64,000 nt of DNA from Blastocystis sp. Blastoise (GCA_039096225.1 JBBPEB010000024.1:248001-312000), one strand, 5' to 3'; positions 18,826-33,766 are shown, numbered from the stretch's first letter. Translations and numbers: made by a program. The notes: generated by a model not told the origin, from the letters alone.

Positions 18826-18828
18826 ATA
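18703..18828. other. GC-rich branched palindrome at the virus terminus
   Basis: The outer arms (18703-18717 and 18814-18828) pair over 15 bp. Inside are GAAC/GTTC, a GGGGG/CCCCC pair, CCCCGC/GCGGGG, and an inner hairpin CTGCGCG-CGT-CGCGCAG. The whole could fold into a nested or cruciform hairpin like a parvovirus-type end. The same palindrome ends copy 2 (51888-52009). It is starkly GC-rich against its surroundings. Possible roles are a replication-origin hairpin or a recombinase site (inference). Confidence 0.75.
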
Positions 18829-19337
18829 TGCCTTAATTATTTACGAGTTGACATTTGTGCCTTAATTATTTACAAGTTGACATTTGTGTCCTATTTTTTT
18901 ACGAGTTGACATTTGTGCCTTAATTATTTACGAGTTGACAATTATAATTTAATTTTTTACGAGTTGACAACTATGATTTAATTATTTATAAGTTAAAAAT
19001 AGTAATTTAATTATTTCAGATTTTTTAAAGAAAAATATTTTTTTTTCAGGTTTCTTTGTTAAAAATAGTCATGAAAATATTAAAAATAAAAATACAAATA
19101 AATTATTCATAATTGTCAACTCGTAGATAATTAAATCATAGTTGTCAACTCGTAAATAATTAAGACACAAATGTCAACTCGTAAAAAATTAAGGCACAAA
19201 TGTCAACTCGTAAATAATTAAGGCACAAATGTCAACTCGTAAAAAATTAGGACACAAATGTCAACTCGTAAATAATTAAGGCACAAATGTCAACTGGTAA
19301 AATGAATGTCTGAAAACTTGACTATCGGGATTTAACC
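18826..19337. repeat. Left fold-back repeat (truncated) flanking the retroelement
   Basis: About six 30-bp units containing ACGAGTTGACA, then an AT-rich spacer, then about seven units in reverse complement, ending in GACTATCGGGATTTAACCC. It is the same element as 24973-25566 but lacks the outer left terminus, because the virus end abuts it inside a repeat unit. The virus probably inserted here. Confidence 0.8.
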
Positions 19338-19346
19338 CTAATATTA

Positions 19347-20778
19347 ATGTTATCTTGGAATAGATCTATTAATCATTCTAATTTAACAAGATTAGATGCA
19401 TTCACTTTATTCTTTCCTAATATAGAAAAGAACGCTATAGATTCATTATTACGTAAGATAAGGAGTAATTATAGACAAATAAATAGAGATACTAATATTC
19501 CTACTTTAGGTAATAGAAATAATAATCGTATTCCAAATAATCAAAGATTAAGAAATAATCAAATACAAAATGGTTATATTAATATTAATAATAATAATAA
19601 TAATAATAATATTGATATTAATATAAATAACTCTGATATTAATTCTAATAATAATAATAATAATAATTCCAATAATAATGAATCAAATGAAATGGAAATA
19701 GATAATGAAATAAATAATTCTAATAATACTAATATTATTAATAATATTTCTAATTCTAATAATATTAATTCTACTTCTTCTAATTCTAATAATAATAATT
19801 CTAATAATAATAATAATAATAATAATAATCATAATAATATATCTTCTCAATCTTCACTAGATTCTGATATTGATATAGATATGAATTTAAATAATTCTAA
19901 TTCTAATAATTCTAATTCTAATAATTCTAATTATAATAATAATAGAAGAAATAATAATAATAGAAATAATACAAGACCTTCTAATATTCCTACTTTACAA
20001 ACTAGAATAAATCATAATCCTAGAACAGTTCAAGGTAGAAGAACAAGAGAATTAGAATTAAATAATAATAATAATAATATGAATAATGATAATGAAATGG
20101 AAATAGAAAATGAAGAAGAAAGAAATAATAATATTAGAAATACTAATGATAATAATAATAATCCTAATAATAATAATACAGAAATAGATTTAATATCAAC
20201 TTATTCAGAAAATAATATTAATAATATTATTAATAGATCAAATAATCTTCATTATACTTCAAATGTGAAAAGAAGATTATCTAGATTAGCTTTAAAGCGT
20301 TGGTCTAATAATAAAACAATAAATCGATTTAATAGATTTGTAGAAGAGAGATTATATGATCATATTCGATGTTATCCTATAGAAGATTCAAATCATAATC
20401 CTACTATGACTCCTGAATTAATAGAATCATTTAATAAGAGTTGTGAATATGTATTTAATGAAATATATAGATGGATATCACAATGTGATAGAGGAAGAAT
20501 AAATCATAATGATAGATATAATAATAATAATAGAGATGTAGGTAGTTCTGCTAATGAAGATCGTAATTATCATAATGAAACTAGAAATAGAAATCATCAT
20601 TTTCATGATAATAATAGATTTAATAATAATAATAATAATAGAAGATATATTAGTAGATATAATAATAATAGAAACACTAGATATAATAATAATAATAATC
20701 ATAGAAATCAAAGAAGATATAATAATAATAATAGAAATACTAGAAGATATAATAATAATAATAATAATAATAGAAATC

Positions 20779-20820
<42 letters not shown>

Positions 20821-23800
20821 GAAATACTAGAAATTTAAATACAAATAGAAATGAAAGAAGAATGAATAATGAAATGGAAATTGAAATTGAATCTGAGAAT
20901 ACTAATAATACTAATACTAATTCTAATCAAATTAATTCTTCTAATTCTAATACTTCTAATAATGATACTCAATCAGAAAGAGAATCTAATATTAATAATT
21001 CTAATAATAATCGTTCTAATACTCATTCTAATACTCATTCTAATAATAATACTCATAATAATAATAGATATAATAGAAATAGAAATAATAATACTACAAG
21101 AAATAATAATAATAATAGATTTAATTATAATATAAATGATGAGAATGAATTGAATGAAGAATTAATAAATTCAGAAATTCAATATTATAAGAAAGTATCT
21201 AAACTTCTTAATGAATGTATTCAATCTATTAATACATTTACTTCTCAAATATCTATGAATAATAATAATTCTATTTCTATTCAATCTTCTATAAATATAT
21301 TTATAGGTAAATTAGTAGAAATATATGAAATGAATACAGAAGAACCTATATTAGGTACAATATTAGAAAATCTAAATATATCAAATATTAATGAATCTAT
21401 TAATATAATGAATATAGATTTATGGAATGATAGTAAGAATTCATTAAATCATTTTAATGATAATTCAAAAAGAATGATTGAAGATTTATTAAAGAATAAA
21501 GAAAATATAAAGAATCATAGAGAAGCATCTAAAATAAGAAAAGACTTTGAAAATAATTCTAAATCTACTCTTCGTTCTCAAATATGGAATAATAATACTG
21601 GAGAACATTGTACTATTCCTCCTGATACTCTTACTCAATTATATTCTGAGTTATATTCCTCTCATGAATCTAATACTAATTCTAATTCTACTTCTCCTCC
21701 TCTATGGTTATCTACTAATATTTCTACTATACCTGAAAATTCGTCTTCTTTCAATATTATTAAATTTAAAGATGTTACTAGAATTCTAAGGAAACTTCCT
21801 AATAATAGTACTCCTGGTGCTAATGGAATTCCTTATGAAATCTATAAAAGAAGTACTTCTGCTAGATTATTATTAACTTATATCTTAGAAGTATGTAGAT
21901 ATAATGAAATTACTTTAAATAGTTGGAATGAATCTATTACTTGGTTATTAGATAAAGGAAAAGATGATAAATCTTCTTTAAATAATTGGAGACCATTATG
22001 TCTTCAAAATGTAGAATCAAAAATATTTTCTTCTCTTATAGTAGATTATATTAATAACATTAATAATTCTTATCATATTATATCTTCTTATCAAAAAGGA
22101 TTTACTCCTAGTGTAGCTGGTTGTGAAGATCTTAATTATATTCTTAGTAATATCATAGCTGATTTTAAATTAAAAAGACTAAGAAATTCTAATTTATTAA
22201 TTAATTTCTTAGATTTAGAAAAAACTTATGATACTGTTCCTCATAAGATATTATTAAATATTCTTCATATGATGAATTTTCCTAATAATATTATTAATAT
22301 AATAAAGAGTTGGTATGATAATGCTTCTACTAAAATTAGATATGATAATCATCAATATACTTCTTCTATTCATCTTCATAGAGGTATTCGTCAAGGTGAT
22401 CCTCTTTCTCCTCTATTATTTAATATTATTATAGATCCTCTTCTTAAATATATTAATAATAATAATAATATGAAAGTACAAATAAAAGATAATGATACTA
22501 TAATATTAGAATCAAATGCATATGCTTATGCTGATGATATAGTATTATTATCAAATTGTACTAATGATAATAATATTTTATTAGAAAGAGTAGGTGAAGT
22601 ATTAGATTATTATTCTATGAAATTGAGTGTTTCAAAATGTAAATGTATGGGAATGAAGATGAGTGATGATAGAAATAGAAAATTAGAATATACTATTACT
22701 CCTCCTATTTATAAGAATGAATCAATTCCTATAATGAATGAAGAAGAAACTGTAAGATATCTTGGTTGTCCTATTTCTTATATATATACAAAAAGAAGAG
22801 AATTTTGGGTAGATAATATAAAGAAAGTAAGTGAACGATTATCTTGTTTAAATAATAGTTTATTAACTCCTTGTCAAAAAATTAATGTAGTAAAACAATA
22901 TATCTTACCTTGTTTAGAATTCTTATTTAGAAATGGTGATATGAATAAGAATGATATTACTCTTATTGATACTACTATAAAACAATATATAATGAATTGG
23001 TTAGGAACTGGTACTAATCTACCTTCTCACTTCTTTAGTACTCCTATTAATAATGGTGGTTTAGGTATTATGCAATTAATTGATAGATATTATATAGGAA
23101 AGATATCTTTAATTGCTAGAATGGCTGTTTCTGATGATCCTCAAATTAGAAATATTCTTCAATATACTATTAATAAATCTTCATTAACTAATGATTTATT
23201 CATGATACCTAATCCTATTGATTACTTAGATAATAATAATGATAATAATAATAATATTCCTGAAAATCATAAGAATGATTTATTATTCTTTCAATGGTTA
23301 ATTAATGATAATCATAAAATAGTAAAAGGAAGAATAGAAAATGGTAATATAATAATACATGATACTCCTTATGAATCATTAACAAATTTCTTTCCTTATC
23401 TTCGTAAAGCTGTAGATGCTGCTTATAAACTTGGTGTTAATATAGCTTATATAGATCCTAATGATATATCTCTAGGTATTAAAATAAAATTAATAGATAA
23501 AGATATTCCTGAATTAAATACTACTATTCCTTATGAGAAAGTAAGAAGAACGATATGTAAAGAAATTAATAATTTATTGAAGAAGAAACATTCAAAACAA
23601 TTATTAAATAATTATGAGAATACTTATTATTATAAATATTTAGATAATAATATAGAAAGTAATAGATGGTTATTTAATGGTAAGAGATGTCATCCTATGA
23701 AATATTCTGCTTTAATTAATATAAGAATGAGAACAGCATTTACTGGTTCTCAATCTTTCTTATATAATAAGAAGAGATCTCCTAAGATTAATGATACTGA

Positions 23801-24468
23801 AGCTCTTTGTCCTTATTGTTTAGAACATAATAAGAGAGCTATTCATAATTTGAATCATATTCTTACTACATGTGATAGAATTACAGATAATAATGGAATA
23901 GGTGGATTAATTACAAATAGACATAATCAAATATTAAATAATTTATATAAGAAATTAATAAGAAAATATAAATTAGGAGAATATAGAATAAGTATAGATA
24001 AATCATTATCAACTTCCTTTGGTAATGATATATTCAATAGAAATATGAATAATCTTCGTCCTGATATAGTAATTATTCCTACAAATCCAAATAACAAAGA
24101 TATAATAATAGCAGATGTAGGTATAGCATATGAAGGATCTTCTAATCAAATAGATCCTCTTCAAACAATGAAACAGAAGAAAGATCATGATTATGATAAT
24201 GTAATAGAAATATTGAATAATAATGGTTATAGAGTGAGTAATTATTCTTTAATCTTTGGTTCTTCTGGAGTTATTCCTAAAGATACTTTAAATAATCTTA
24301 GAAAGATATTAGATATTTCTAAGAAGAATGTATCTTATTATGCTTCTATATTAAATAATATTATCTTAGATTGGTCATATAAATTCTGGTTAAAATCTCT
24401 TCCTGATAGTCATACTATTTCTACTCATTTAAGAGATTCTAATAATAATAATAATAATAATAATATTA

Positions 24469-24528
<60 letters not shown>

Positions 24529-24539
24529 TATCTCAATAA
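19347..24539 (+). CDS. R2/NeSL-like non-LTR retrotransposon polyprotein, 1730 aa
   Basis: The N-terminal 600 residues are mostly Asn-rich low complexity. The reverse transcriptase follows: motif A FLDLEKTYD (about 953), motif B RQGDPLSPLLF (about 1014), and the catalytic AYADDIVLL (about 1059). Near the C-terminus, CPYCLEHNKRAIHNLNHILTTC-type spacing (about 1487) is the zinc knuckle of R2-type elements. Next come RPDIVI (about 1571) and IIADVGIAYE (about 1588), the restriction-like endonuclease core. No apurinic endonuclease is present. Such elements nick a specific target and prime reverse transcription there. The ATG lies 9 bp after the left fold-back repeat. The frame is intact over 5 kb, so the copy is young. 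Confidence 0.85.
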
Positions 24540-24972
24540 TTTAAATTAATATGTCATATTAATTTATCTTTTATTGATATTTTATTCATTTACTTTCTTT
24601 TATTTTTAATTCTTTTCTACTATTCATTCTATATTATTTTAATACTTCATATTTCTATATATACTCAAAATCAATCATTTTCTTCTTATTTCTTCATTAT
24701 ATTCTTCTATTATCAATTCTATTCAAATATCTACGATTTATATGTAATTATCTTTATGTTAAATGAAGTCTTCAATTTTACTAGATTTTATATATATACC
24801 TTACATATAGTATTAATTATTAATTTTATTCAAAATTTTATGATTGTGTCCCAAAACACAATTAATAGTTGATATTATATTTATATATATATAATCAATT
24901 GAAATTTTTAAATTTCGAACTCTAATGGAATCAGGAAATCAATTTATGTTTTGGAATATATATATACTTTTA
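24540..24972. other. Non-coding tail of the retroelement
   Basis: AT-rich sequence after the polyprotein stop with no gene seen. It begins after an (AAT)n run that encodes the terminal poly-Asn and ends where the right fold-back repeat starts. Confidence 0.5.
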
Positions 24973-25566
24973 GGGTTAAATCCCGATAGTCAAGTTTTCA
25001 GACAATCATTTTACCCGTTGACATTTGTGCCTTAATTATTTACGAGTTGACATTTGTGCCTTAATTTTTTACGAGTTGACAATTATAATTTAATTTTTTA
25101 CGAGTTGACAATTATAATTTAATTTTTTACGAGTTGACAATTGTGCCTTAATTTTTTACGAGTTGACAACTATGATTTAATTTTTTACGAGTTGACAATT
25201 ATGATTTAATTATCTACGAGTTGACAATTATGAATAATTTATTTGTATTTTTATTTTTAATATTTTCATGACTATTTTTAACAAAGAAACCTGAAAAAAA
25301 AATATTTTTCTTTAAAAAATCTGAAATAATTAAATTACTATTTTTAACTTATAAATAATTAAATCATAGTTGTCAACTCGTAAAAAATTAAATTATAATT
25401 GTCAACTCGTAAAAAATTAAGACACAATTGTCAACTCGTAAAAAATTAAGACACAATTGTCAACTCGTAAATAATTAAGGCACAAATGTCAACTCGTAAA
25501 TAATTAAGGCACAAATGTCAACTGGTAAAATGAATGTCTAAAAACTTGACTATCGGGATTTAACCC
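24973..25566. repeat. Right fold-back repeat, complete
   Basis: This is a complete 594-bp palindromic element. It opens with GGGTTAAATCCCGATAGTC and closes with the reverse complement. Between them lie about seven forward 30-bp units, an AT-rich loop region and about six reverse units. As single-stranded DNA or RNA it would form a long hairpin. It resembles fold-back (Tu/FB-like) elements or MITEs with internal satellite arms. Confidence 0.8.
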
Positions 25567-27471
25567 ATAAACAATAAAGAAAAGATGGAAAAAAACATAC
25601 CTTTGAAATCAAGTTATTTCTGGTCAGCTGATCGTTATAGAAGAAGCTATATCTATAGAGTATAGTTTAAAGAGAAGAATGAAACATACTTAGAATCACG
25701 AAGAGAATCTGTGCTTATTTTTGAATAATTTGAGTTATATATACAAGCTATAGAATAATAGATATATAGGGAATGAAAAAAATACCATTTTAAAGAAAAC
25801 AACCAACTTTATAAATATTAATAAATATAAAGATTTTTGTAAGTGTTTTCTTGAAAAAAAGAATAAGCATGGCCCTGAATATGAATTTGTATGAATTTTT
25901 TTATATATAAGAAAAGTACTAAAATCCAGGGGTTATTTCGACTCTGTAATATTTTTAGTAAAACTTCACTTTGAAGTTAAGAAAAATGTATATATTGATG
26001 CTTATGTAATATGGTTGTTTATAAATATATAAATTGTACTCTGACAATGGTTTTAAGGTTACTGGTGTAAAAAACTTCCATTCTTGAAGGCAATTACTTT
26101 CATATTTGTTTTACTTATGAGCTTTATTGACATTGTAGTGTCGATTGATTGTCAGTGAGTCGTTTTGAGTCAAAATATATACAAATAATGAACTTTTATC
26201 AAACTGATTAACAAATACTGAGATAAAATATTTTATTATATTTATGTTTTCTTTTAATAGCAATACACTTGTAGAGATGAATAAGTGCAAAATTAGCTTT
26301 TAAAAAGCTTAATTGAATGGTTTTAAGGTTATTTTCAATAAATAAAAATATTTTCTAAAAATATTATAAATATATATATACAAGCTTTATTTTCAATTAT
26401 TTTCATTTAAAATCATATTAAAAACTAAAAGATTATTAATTATTATATATTATACAAAGAGAATAAATAAAATAATTTATTAATATTATAATAATAAAAA
26501 GATATATATATATATATATAATAAAAAGTAAATATAAAAACAACAATATAATATAATTACTTATAATAAGAATGAGTTAATAAATACTAGTTGATTATTT
26601 TAATTTAGGATAGATTTATATATATATAAAACATTTATTATATAACCTATATATATATATAATCCATGTATATAACCTATATGTACATATACGTATATAT
26701 TGTTCATTCTCCATTGTATATATTATCTTTTTAAAACAGGCTACTGATTAAGAGAAAGAGTAATTGTAGTAGAGAAAAGAATTACAATAATTATATATCT
26801 ATTTAATCTATATAAATATATTTAAATAGATATAAATAAATATAAATAGATATAAATAAATATAAATAGATATAAATAGATATAAATAAATATAAATAGA
26901 TATATATAGATATAAATAAGTATAAATATATTTAAATAGATATAAATAAATATAAATAAATGAATATATATATACTGAAACATTCAACACATTCCTCGAT
27001 ATAAATAAAACTCTCTCATTTCATTAGTCTTCATTTCTATCTATTATTTTTATTATATATGTATATATTAATTAGTTGAAGAATTCAATAATTAAGAGTA
27101 ATTAATCTCATTTTAAGGCATTTATTTTCTACTTAAGTATATTAATTCTAAAGGTAAAAGTATAAGAAGAATCACGGAGAAATGATCTATTTATAAATAG
27201 ATATAATAGATATAGTATTCTAAATTGTTTGTTAAACGTATATAATAACATATATGTATATATATATATAATTTTATGTATAATAATATATACATATAAA
27301 TATAAAAAATGATATAATAATAATAACATTATATACTATAGGAGAGATAGTAGTACCAGAAACAAACAACATAAATTTCATTGAGTACTCAAGAAAGAAT
27401 AATGTATTCCTACACTATATATGTTTATATAAAAATAAATATAGACAAATACATATAGAATAGTAGCTAAA

Positions 27472-27509
<38 letters not shown>

Positions 27510-28408
27510 TATTGTATATACATAATATATACTTTATGTAAACTGTGTTTCTCTACAAAAGAAGAATCATAAATATATTTAACTATATATATATTATAAT
27601 ATAAATTAATAAATATATAGTAATTTTAATATATATACTTATATGAATAATTTCGAATTCTTATTTTATATTTTATTCATATCATAACAAGCACAATATT
27701 CAAAACATATATATAATATCTCCTTGTTGATTTAATACATATATAACTATAGATAGAGAAAGCTAAAATGAATTTATAATATATAGTAATATATAATGAT
27801 ATATATAAAGAATAATAATAGTAATATATATTTTATAATATACATAATAGTATGTTAAACCATATAAAACAGATTAACTAAAAGAAAAGACATTTTTGAG
27901 GGTTCATAGTAACTTCTCTACCACTTTCTTTTCATGATACTAAACTATATATAATAGATACATATAATAATATATTTATTTGGAAATATTATAATTAAAT
28001 ATATACTTTTATAATAATATGTTTAACTTGATATAATTCCAAATAAACTGAACTCGCAATAAATAGTGAGACTCTCTAGACACTAACCCATTCTTATTAC
28101 AATCGAGAGAAGTCTATCTATATCTATATTCATATATATCTATGAAATAAAAATAGTAATAATAAAGATAATAATAATATAATTATATATAATAATATAA
28201 TAATATATATATAACTATTTTTTTACAATAATAACATTAAAATGCATATAAATAAAGATATATATATAAATATATAATCGAGATTAATCCATATAAACAA
28301 AATTATTAATATACTAATTTTCCAAATCCTTTTATTAAAAGGAATAAACTTTTCTATATTTTTCCCTATGAGAATTTATTCAATTGTCTAGTTTCTATTA
28401 TACTGAAA

Positions 28409-28454
<46 letters not shown>

Positions 28455-28480
28455 AACAATATAATAATAATATATGTATA
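25567..28480. other. AT-rich gene-poor stretch with simple repeats
   Basis: No gene can be supported. At 25601-25652 (minus) there is a short exon-like piece ending CAAAG|GTATGT with a TATAG acceptor, cut off from the rest by the fold-back element. The rest is TA-rich DNA, including TATAAATAGA-type arrays at about 26820-26970 and (TA)n tracts at about 27476-27505 and 28411-28451. Confidence 0.5.
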
Positions 28481-28527
28481 CTAGGGTAACGCCGCTGGCG
28501 CACCGCCTAACGGCGACGCGCCGCGGC
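28481..28527 (-). other. Helitron 3' terminus (hairpin plus CTAG)
   Basis: On the minus strand a GC-rich hairpin (GCCGC/GCGGC, GGCGC/GCGCC, CCG/CGG with TTA loop) is followed within about 10 nt by CTAG and then T. This matches the CTRR end and A|T-type target of Helitrons, and lies downstream of the Rep-helicase gene in the right orientation. Confidence 0.75.
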
Positions 28528-28728
28528 TGCGTTGTTCAGTTGGGTTTTAAAATTTTTTATTAAACTTTATAGAACAAAACCATTTTTTTTATTATAAACA
28601 TTTTAAAAACAAATAAAAAGTGAAAAAGTAAAAAATTAAAAAGAACAAATATTTAACAAACATAAAACAAATAAAACAAAAGAAACAAAAGAAATAAAAG
28701 AAGAGAGGAGAAAAAAAAAATAAAGCAT

Positions 28729-31700
28729 TTAATTATTTAGAGTAGACCTGAAGACCACGTTCTTAGTAAATATTTCATTACTACTACTAATCATCTTACC
28801 TTGAGAAACACTATCAACTACCTTAATAAAAAGAGAGTTGAAAGATCGGGCACGACTAAAAGCAACATAGAGTTGACCATGAGAGAAGACAGGACGATCT
28901 AAATAAACACCAACTCTTTCAAATGTTTGTCCTTGAGATTTGTTGATAGTCATTGCGAACGCTAAACGAATAGGAAATTGTCTTCTGGATATAATAATAG
29001 GAAGATCTTCAGGATTTGAATTACAGATAATTCTTGGAATAATAACAGTACGTTCATCAATAGTAAGAGAAGGAGGAGGATTTAAAATAGTAGCAGTAAT
29101 ATTATTTGATCCTAATCGAGTAACTATAAGTCTAGTACCATTACATAATCCTTTAGAAGGATTAAGATTTCTTAAAAGCATAATGATACAACCTATTTTT
29201 AAATTTAATATATGAGGAGGCATTCCAGAAGGTGTTTGAGAATTAATAAACTCGATAGGATAATTTGATTCTGGATCATCTGTTTCAGAATCAAGAATAG
29301 AATCAGAAGAGATATAAGGAGTAGTAGTTCCAGAAAGAAGATTATCTACAATGAAATCATTTAAAGTACCAACACAATCATTAGTAGAAGCTAATATAAC
29401 AGAAGAAGCTAATCGTTTAATATCAGAATCAAGAGAAGTATTGATTCTATGTCCAAATACAGTAACACATAAATCATCATTTACAATACATTGAGGAGGA
29501 ATAGGAATATAATCTATATCTAAATGATGACTAATAGTATAATTATTAGAAAGAACACCATCTCCTACTTGTAATAACCATTGTCTAAAATCATCTGCTC
29601 CTTCTAAAGCTCTCATATTTCTTGATAAATGAATGACATTATTCTTTATCGAATTCCATAAGGAACAAAACTTTATAGAAGAACTAACAATCTGAGCTTG
29701 AGTTCCTTTTCTTATAACTGGTAAACATTGTCTGAAATCTCCTCCTAATACTACTGTTTTACCACCAAAAGGAATATCTAATTCTGTATTCATTATATCA
29801 CATAATAATCTATGTACTACCATAAAGCAATCACCTTTCATCATAGGAGCTTCATCCCATATTATTAAATCAGCTATTCTTATTTCTTCTACTTTTCTTC
29901 TATCTCTAGCTAAATCTATATTTGAAGTAGAATCAGGATCAACATTCAAAGGAATACCAAATTGTTTATGAGCTGTTCTACCACCTGGTAATAAAGTAGA
30001 AGCAATTCCTGTTGAAGCTACAGGTAATACATTCTTATTATGTCCACGTAAATAACTTAATAAACTATTATATAAGAAAGTCTTTCCACTTCCACCTGGA
30101 CCATCTATAAAGAAACATAACTTATCTTCTATTCTACTACTTTCTATTGAATGAATTACTCTATCAAATGCATTTCTTTGTTCTTCATTTAATAATTCTA
30201 TTACTCTATTAGCTTCTTGTAATTCTAAAGTAGGATTATAATTATAATCATTATAATGATGTTGTTCTTCTACTTGAGGTAATCCTAAATCATTATAATT
30301 CACTCCTATACTTATCATCATCTCTTTTATATCTTGTAAAGTACGTATTTCATAATCTTGAAGAACACTATTAGTATCATCTTCTATAACACTTGATGAA
30401 TCTAAATCTTGAGCTAAAGGAGTATTTATATAATCTATTTCATTATTATGCATTGAATGTTTATAATCTTCACTAAGAAATGATTTAAATCGAATCCAAA
30501 ACTCTTTTACATTTGTTAATAATGATTCTGAAATATAAGTAATAAATAATTGTCTCAATTGACATGGAGTAGCAAAAACAATAGCTTCTGAAAATGAATC
30601 AAATACTTCTCTCTCATTATTCAATAATCCTCTTGCTATAGCTGCTTCACTAAAGGTTCTATAAGGTTCATTACGATTCAATCCTTTTACTATCTTCAAA
30701 GAATCAAAGCTATCAGCTCCTTTCGTATTCAATAATAATAATCTCAAAGCATATCGTTCTTTATCTTTTGGATTCACATAATACATTCTTCCTAAAGCTT
30801 TTATATCTCTCTGACGTCTATTCCAAGTATTTGTATTCGATTTCCATACATAATATTTTGGTATTTCATGATAAGCATAAATAGGATATTTCTCATCTAA
30901 TATTTTCAATAATTCTTCTGATATATTATCATCATCTACTTCATAACTATTTATTCTATTTATCTCTTCTAAACGAACTTGAATCAATTCTCTTTCTTCT
31001 TCTACATTATTCATATTACGAATACCATGCTTCTTCTCTATATAATAATAAGTATATATCTTTCTTTGATTCTGAACTTCTTTCTCTAAATCAAAGTATT
31101 TTGTTAATTTAGTACCTTTCTCTAAACTATTTCTTAATGCTTCTTCTTCGTGTCCTTCTCGAAATAATATATATGGATCATCAGGTAAATGAATAGGTAA
31201 TCTATTAATAGAAACAGAATTATAAGTAATTTCAAAACAATTCAAACGATAAGAAGCTTCAGGAGGAGAAACATATCGACAATCTAAATAAGCTTGAGTT
31301 TCATCTACTATTCCATTATCATTCACTCTTCTTAATTGAGCTATCACAGAATCATTTCCTTTTAATGCATATTTATATATATATTTAGTACTTTGAATAT
31401 TACAACAGACTTCTACATTAATATGAGCTTGATATTTCAATAATAAATAAGGATTATAAGGAACTACCCAACGATTATCAATAGTATAAGTATTATGACT
31501 ACGAATAAGAGTAATAGTTCTATCAGGAATATTTCTTCTTTGATATAAAGGATAAGAATTTAAATGACAATTAGTTTGCTCTATATATTCTTTTGGAAAT
31601 CTCTTACTACATTTACCTGTTGATCTATCAATACAAACACAATTCGTATCATAATCAGGACCACATGGACCATGAATCATATGTTTCTTAACTAATTCAT

Positions 31701-33735
31701 AAAGAAGAGGAGTTGATTCTTTATCGGGAATCTCTGCACTTATTATACTATCTACTTCATCTTCTGTTCTATATTTAGAATTCGTATCTAAAATAATTAA
31801 TATATGAGAATGTGGTAAACCTCTCTTTTGGAATTCTACTGAATATAATAAAGCTTCTACAGTACCAAATATATTCTTATCCTTTATATCAGAAAGCAAT
31901 TGTTTCAACTTTAAATGAAACACTCTTGAAACTAAATCTGGAAATTCATTAACAGTATAACCTTCTGGAATATTATTCTTTATTTCTAACCAATCTGGAT
32001 TGCAAGTAAATGTAATAAATAAATCAGGTTTACCATATTCTCGAACTACACTCATAGCATCCATATATTTCTGTTGTAAATTTCTTGGACTACCAACAAA
32101 AGAAGAAGGTAATATAATAGCTTTACCTATTCTATCTATATTTCTATCATTCTCATTTATTTGATCTCCTCTCTCTTCTAACATATTATTTATATTCTGA
32201 TAAGTTGAAGCTCTTAACTTATTTTGATTATTTCGTATATAATTAATTCTATTTTGTTCAACTCGGATATAATTATCAGTAATATATTGTAAAGTTAATT
32301 TCTTATATTTTAATAAATAATTATCATAAGGTGGATTTTTCATTTGAAGCATATAATTATAATATTCTAACATAGTAATAGTAATTTGATTAGAACGATT
32401 CAATGATAATAAATCTGGATACCAACCTTGTCTTCCAGTTGGAAACATAACTGGATAAACCATACAATCTATATATGAATTAGTATTCTTCATTACTATA
32501 TATTGACCTGAAGTATAACGATTCTGTTCATTATTACTATTAGTAGCTACTATTTCCATACCACTTCTAGGAAAACAACAATAACTTCTTTCTGGCATTA
32601 CTCCTCCTTCTCTATATTGATATATTACTGCTACTTCATCTACTTGAGGAGTATTATATCTTCTTATATCAGGTACTTCTCTTCTTTGTTTCTTAAATTC
32701 TATTAATAAATTAATATTACTTCTATTCATTTGACTATTCTCTTCTATTACTTCATCTACTCTTTCTCGAAGTGAATTATATATTTGAGCTAATGGATGA
32801 TATTCTCTTATTGTACTATCTAATATCTCTAAAATATTTGGTTTTAAATCACAAAAATATCGATTCATACTTCTCATATGAGTAGCTTCATCTCCATCTA
32901 TCATATAATATTGATTGAATACAGGATGTCTTGTAGGATCATTCACATCAAAATCTAAAGCACTCTTAAAAGTATGATATATATTACCTCCACATTTAAA
33001 TAATAAAGGTCCAGAAGAATTTCTTAAATCATCATCAGAAGTATTATTTCCAGCTAAAGAAGCTAAAGCAACAGAATTATTATATCGAATTATATTATTA
33101 ATAAATTCTCTTGAATCTGGATTATCTCTTCTTAATAAAGAACGAATAGTATTAGGAAGATCAGGAAGTTCAGGAAGAACTACTTTACCACTACCACAGC
33201 AAGTATAAAACTTATCATTCATTCCTTTCTCTAATTCAAAATGTTTAGCATGACAATATTCACAATGAACATTAAAATCACCTAAATAATTAGCTTTATA
33301 AGTATTCAATGCTTCATTTAATACAAAATCACCATGAGAATCTATATAAAATAATATAAAATAAATATTTATATATATAAATACTTCTTTGAATAGAAGC
33401 AATACAATTATGTAATCCAGGATATAATAATCTTTGTTGATTATCTATAAAAATAATTTATTATTTAATTATTTATAAAGAATTATAAAAAATAAATAGC
33501 ATACAAATATCTAAAGCTCTTCTTCTTCCTCTATTAATAATAGGATGAATAATTATATCTTCTTCAACTATAAATAAAATTTAATAAATATATTTAAATA
33601 ATAAAAAAACATACTATTATCTGTTATAGGTCTTCTAATAGTTCTTACAACTGGTATTTCATCATTATTTTGAGTATTACTATTAATATTAGGAAAAGGA
33701 TCAATATAATCAGAATCAGAATCATTATCAGAAAA

Positions 33736-33766
<31 letters not shown>

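Noticed and set aside
18826-19337. CRISPR-like array of 30-bp repeats
   Set aside because: Repeats are directly abutting variants in opposite orientations with no unique spacers, and the context is eukaryotic.
20478-21135. Ile- or Ser-rich frames opposite or alongside the retroelement
   Set aside because: Frame shadows of the AAT-repeat Asn-rich region.
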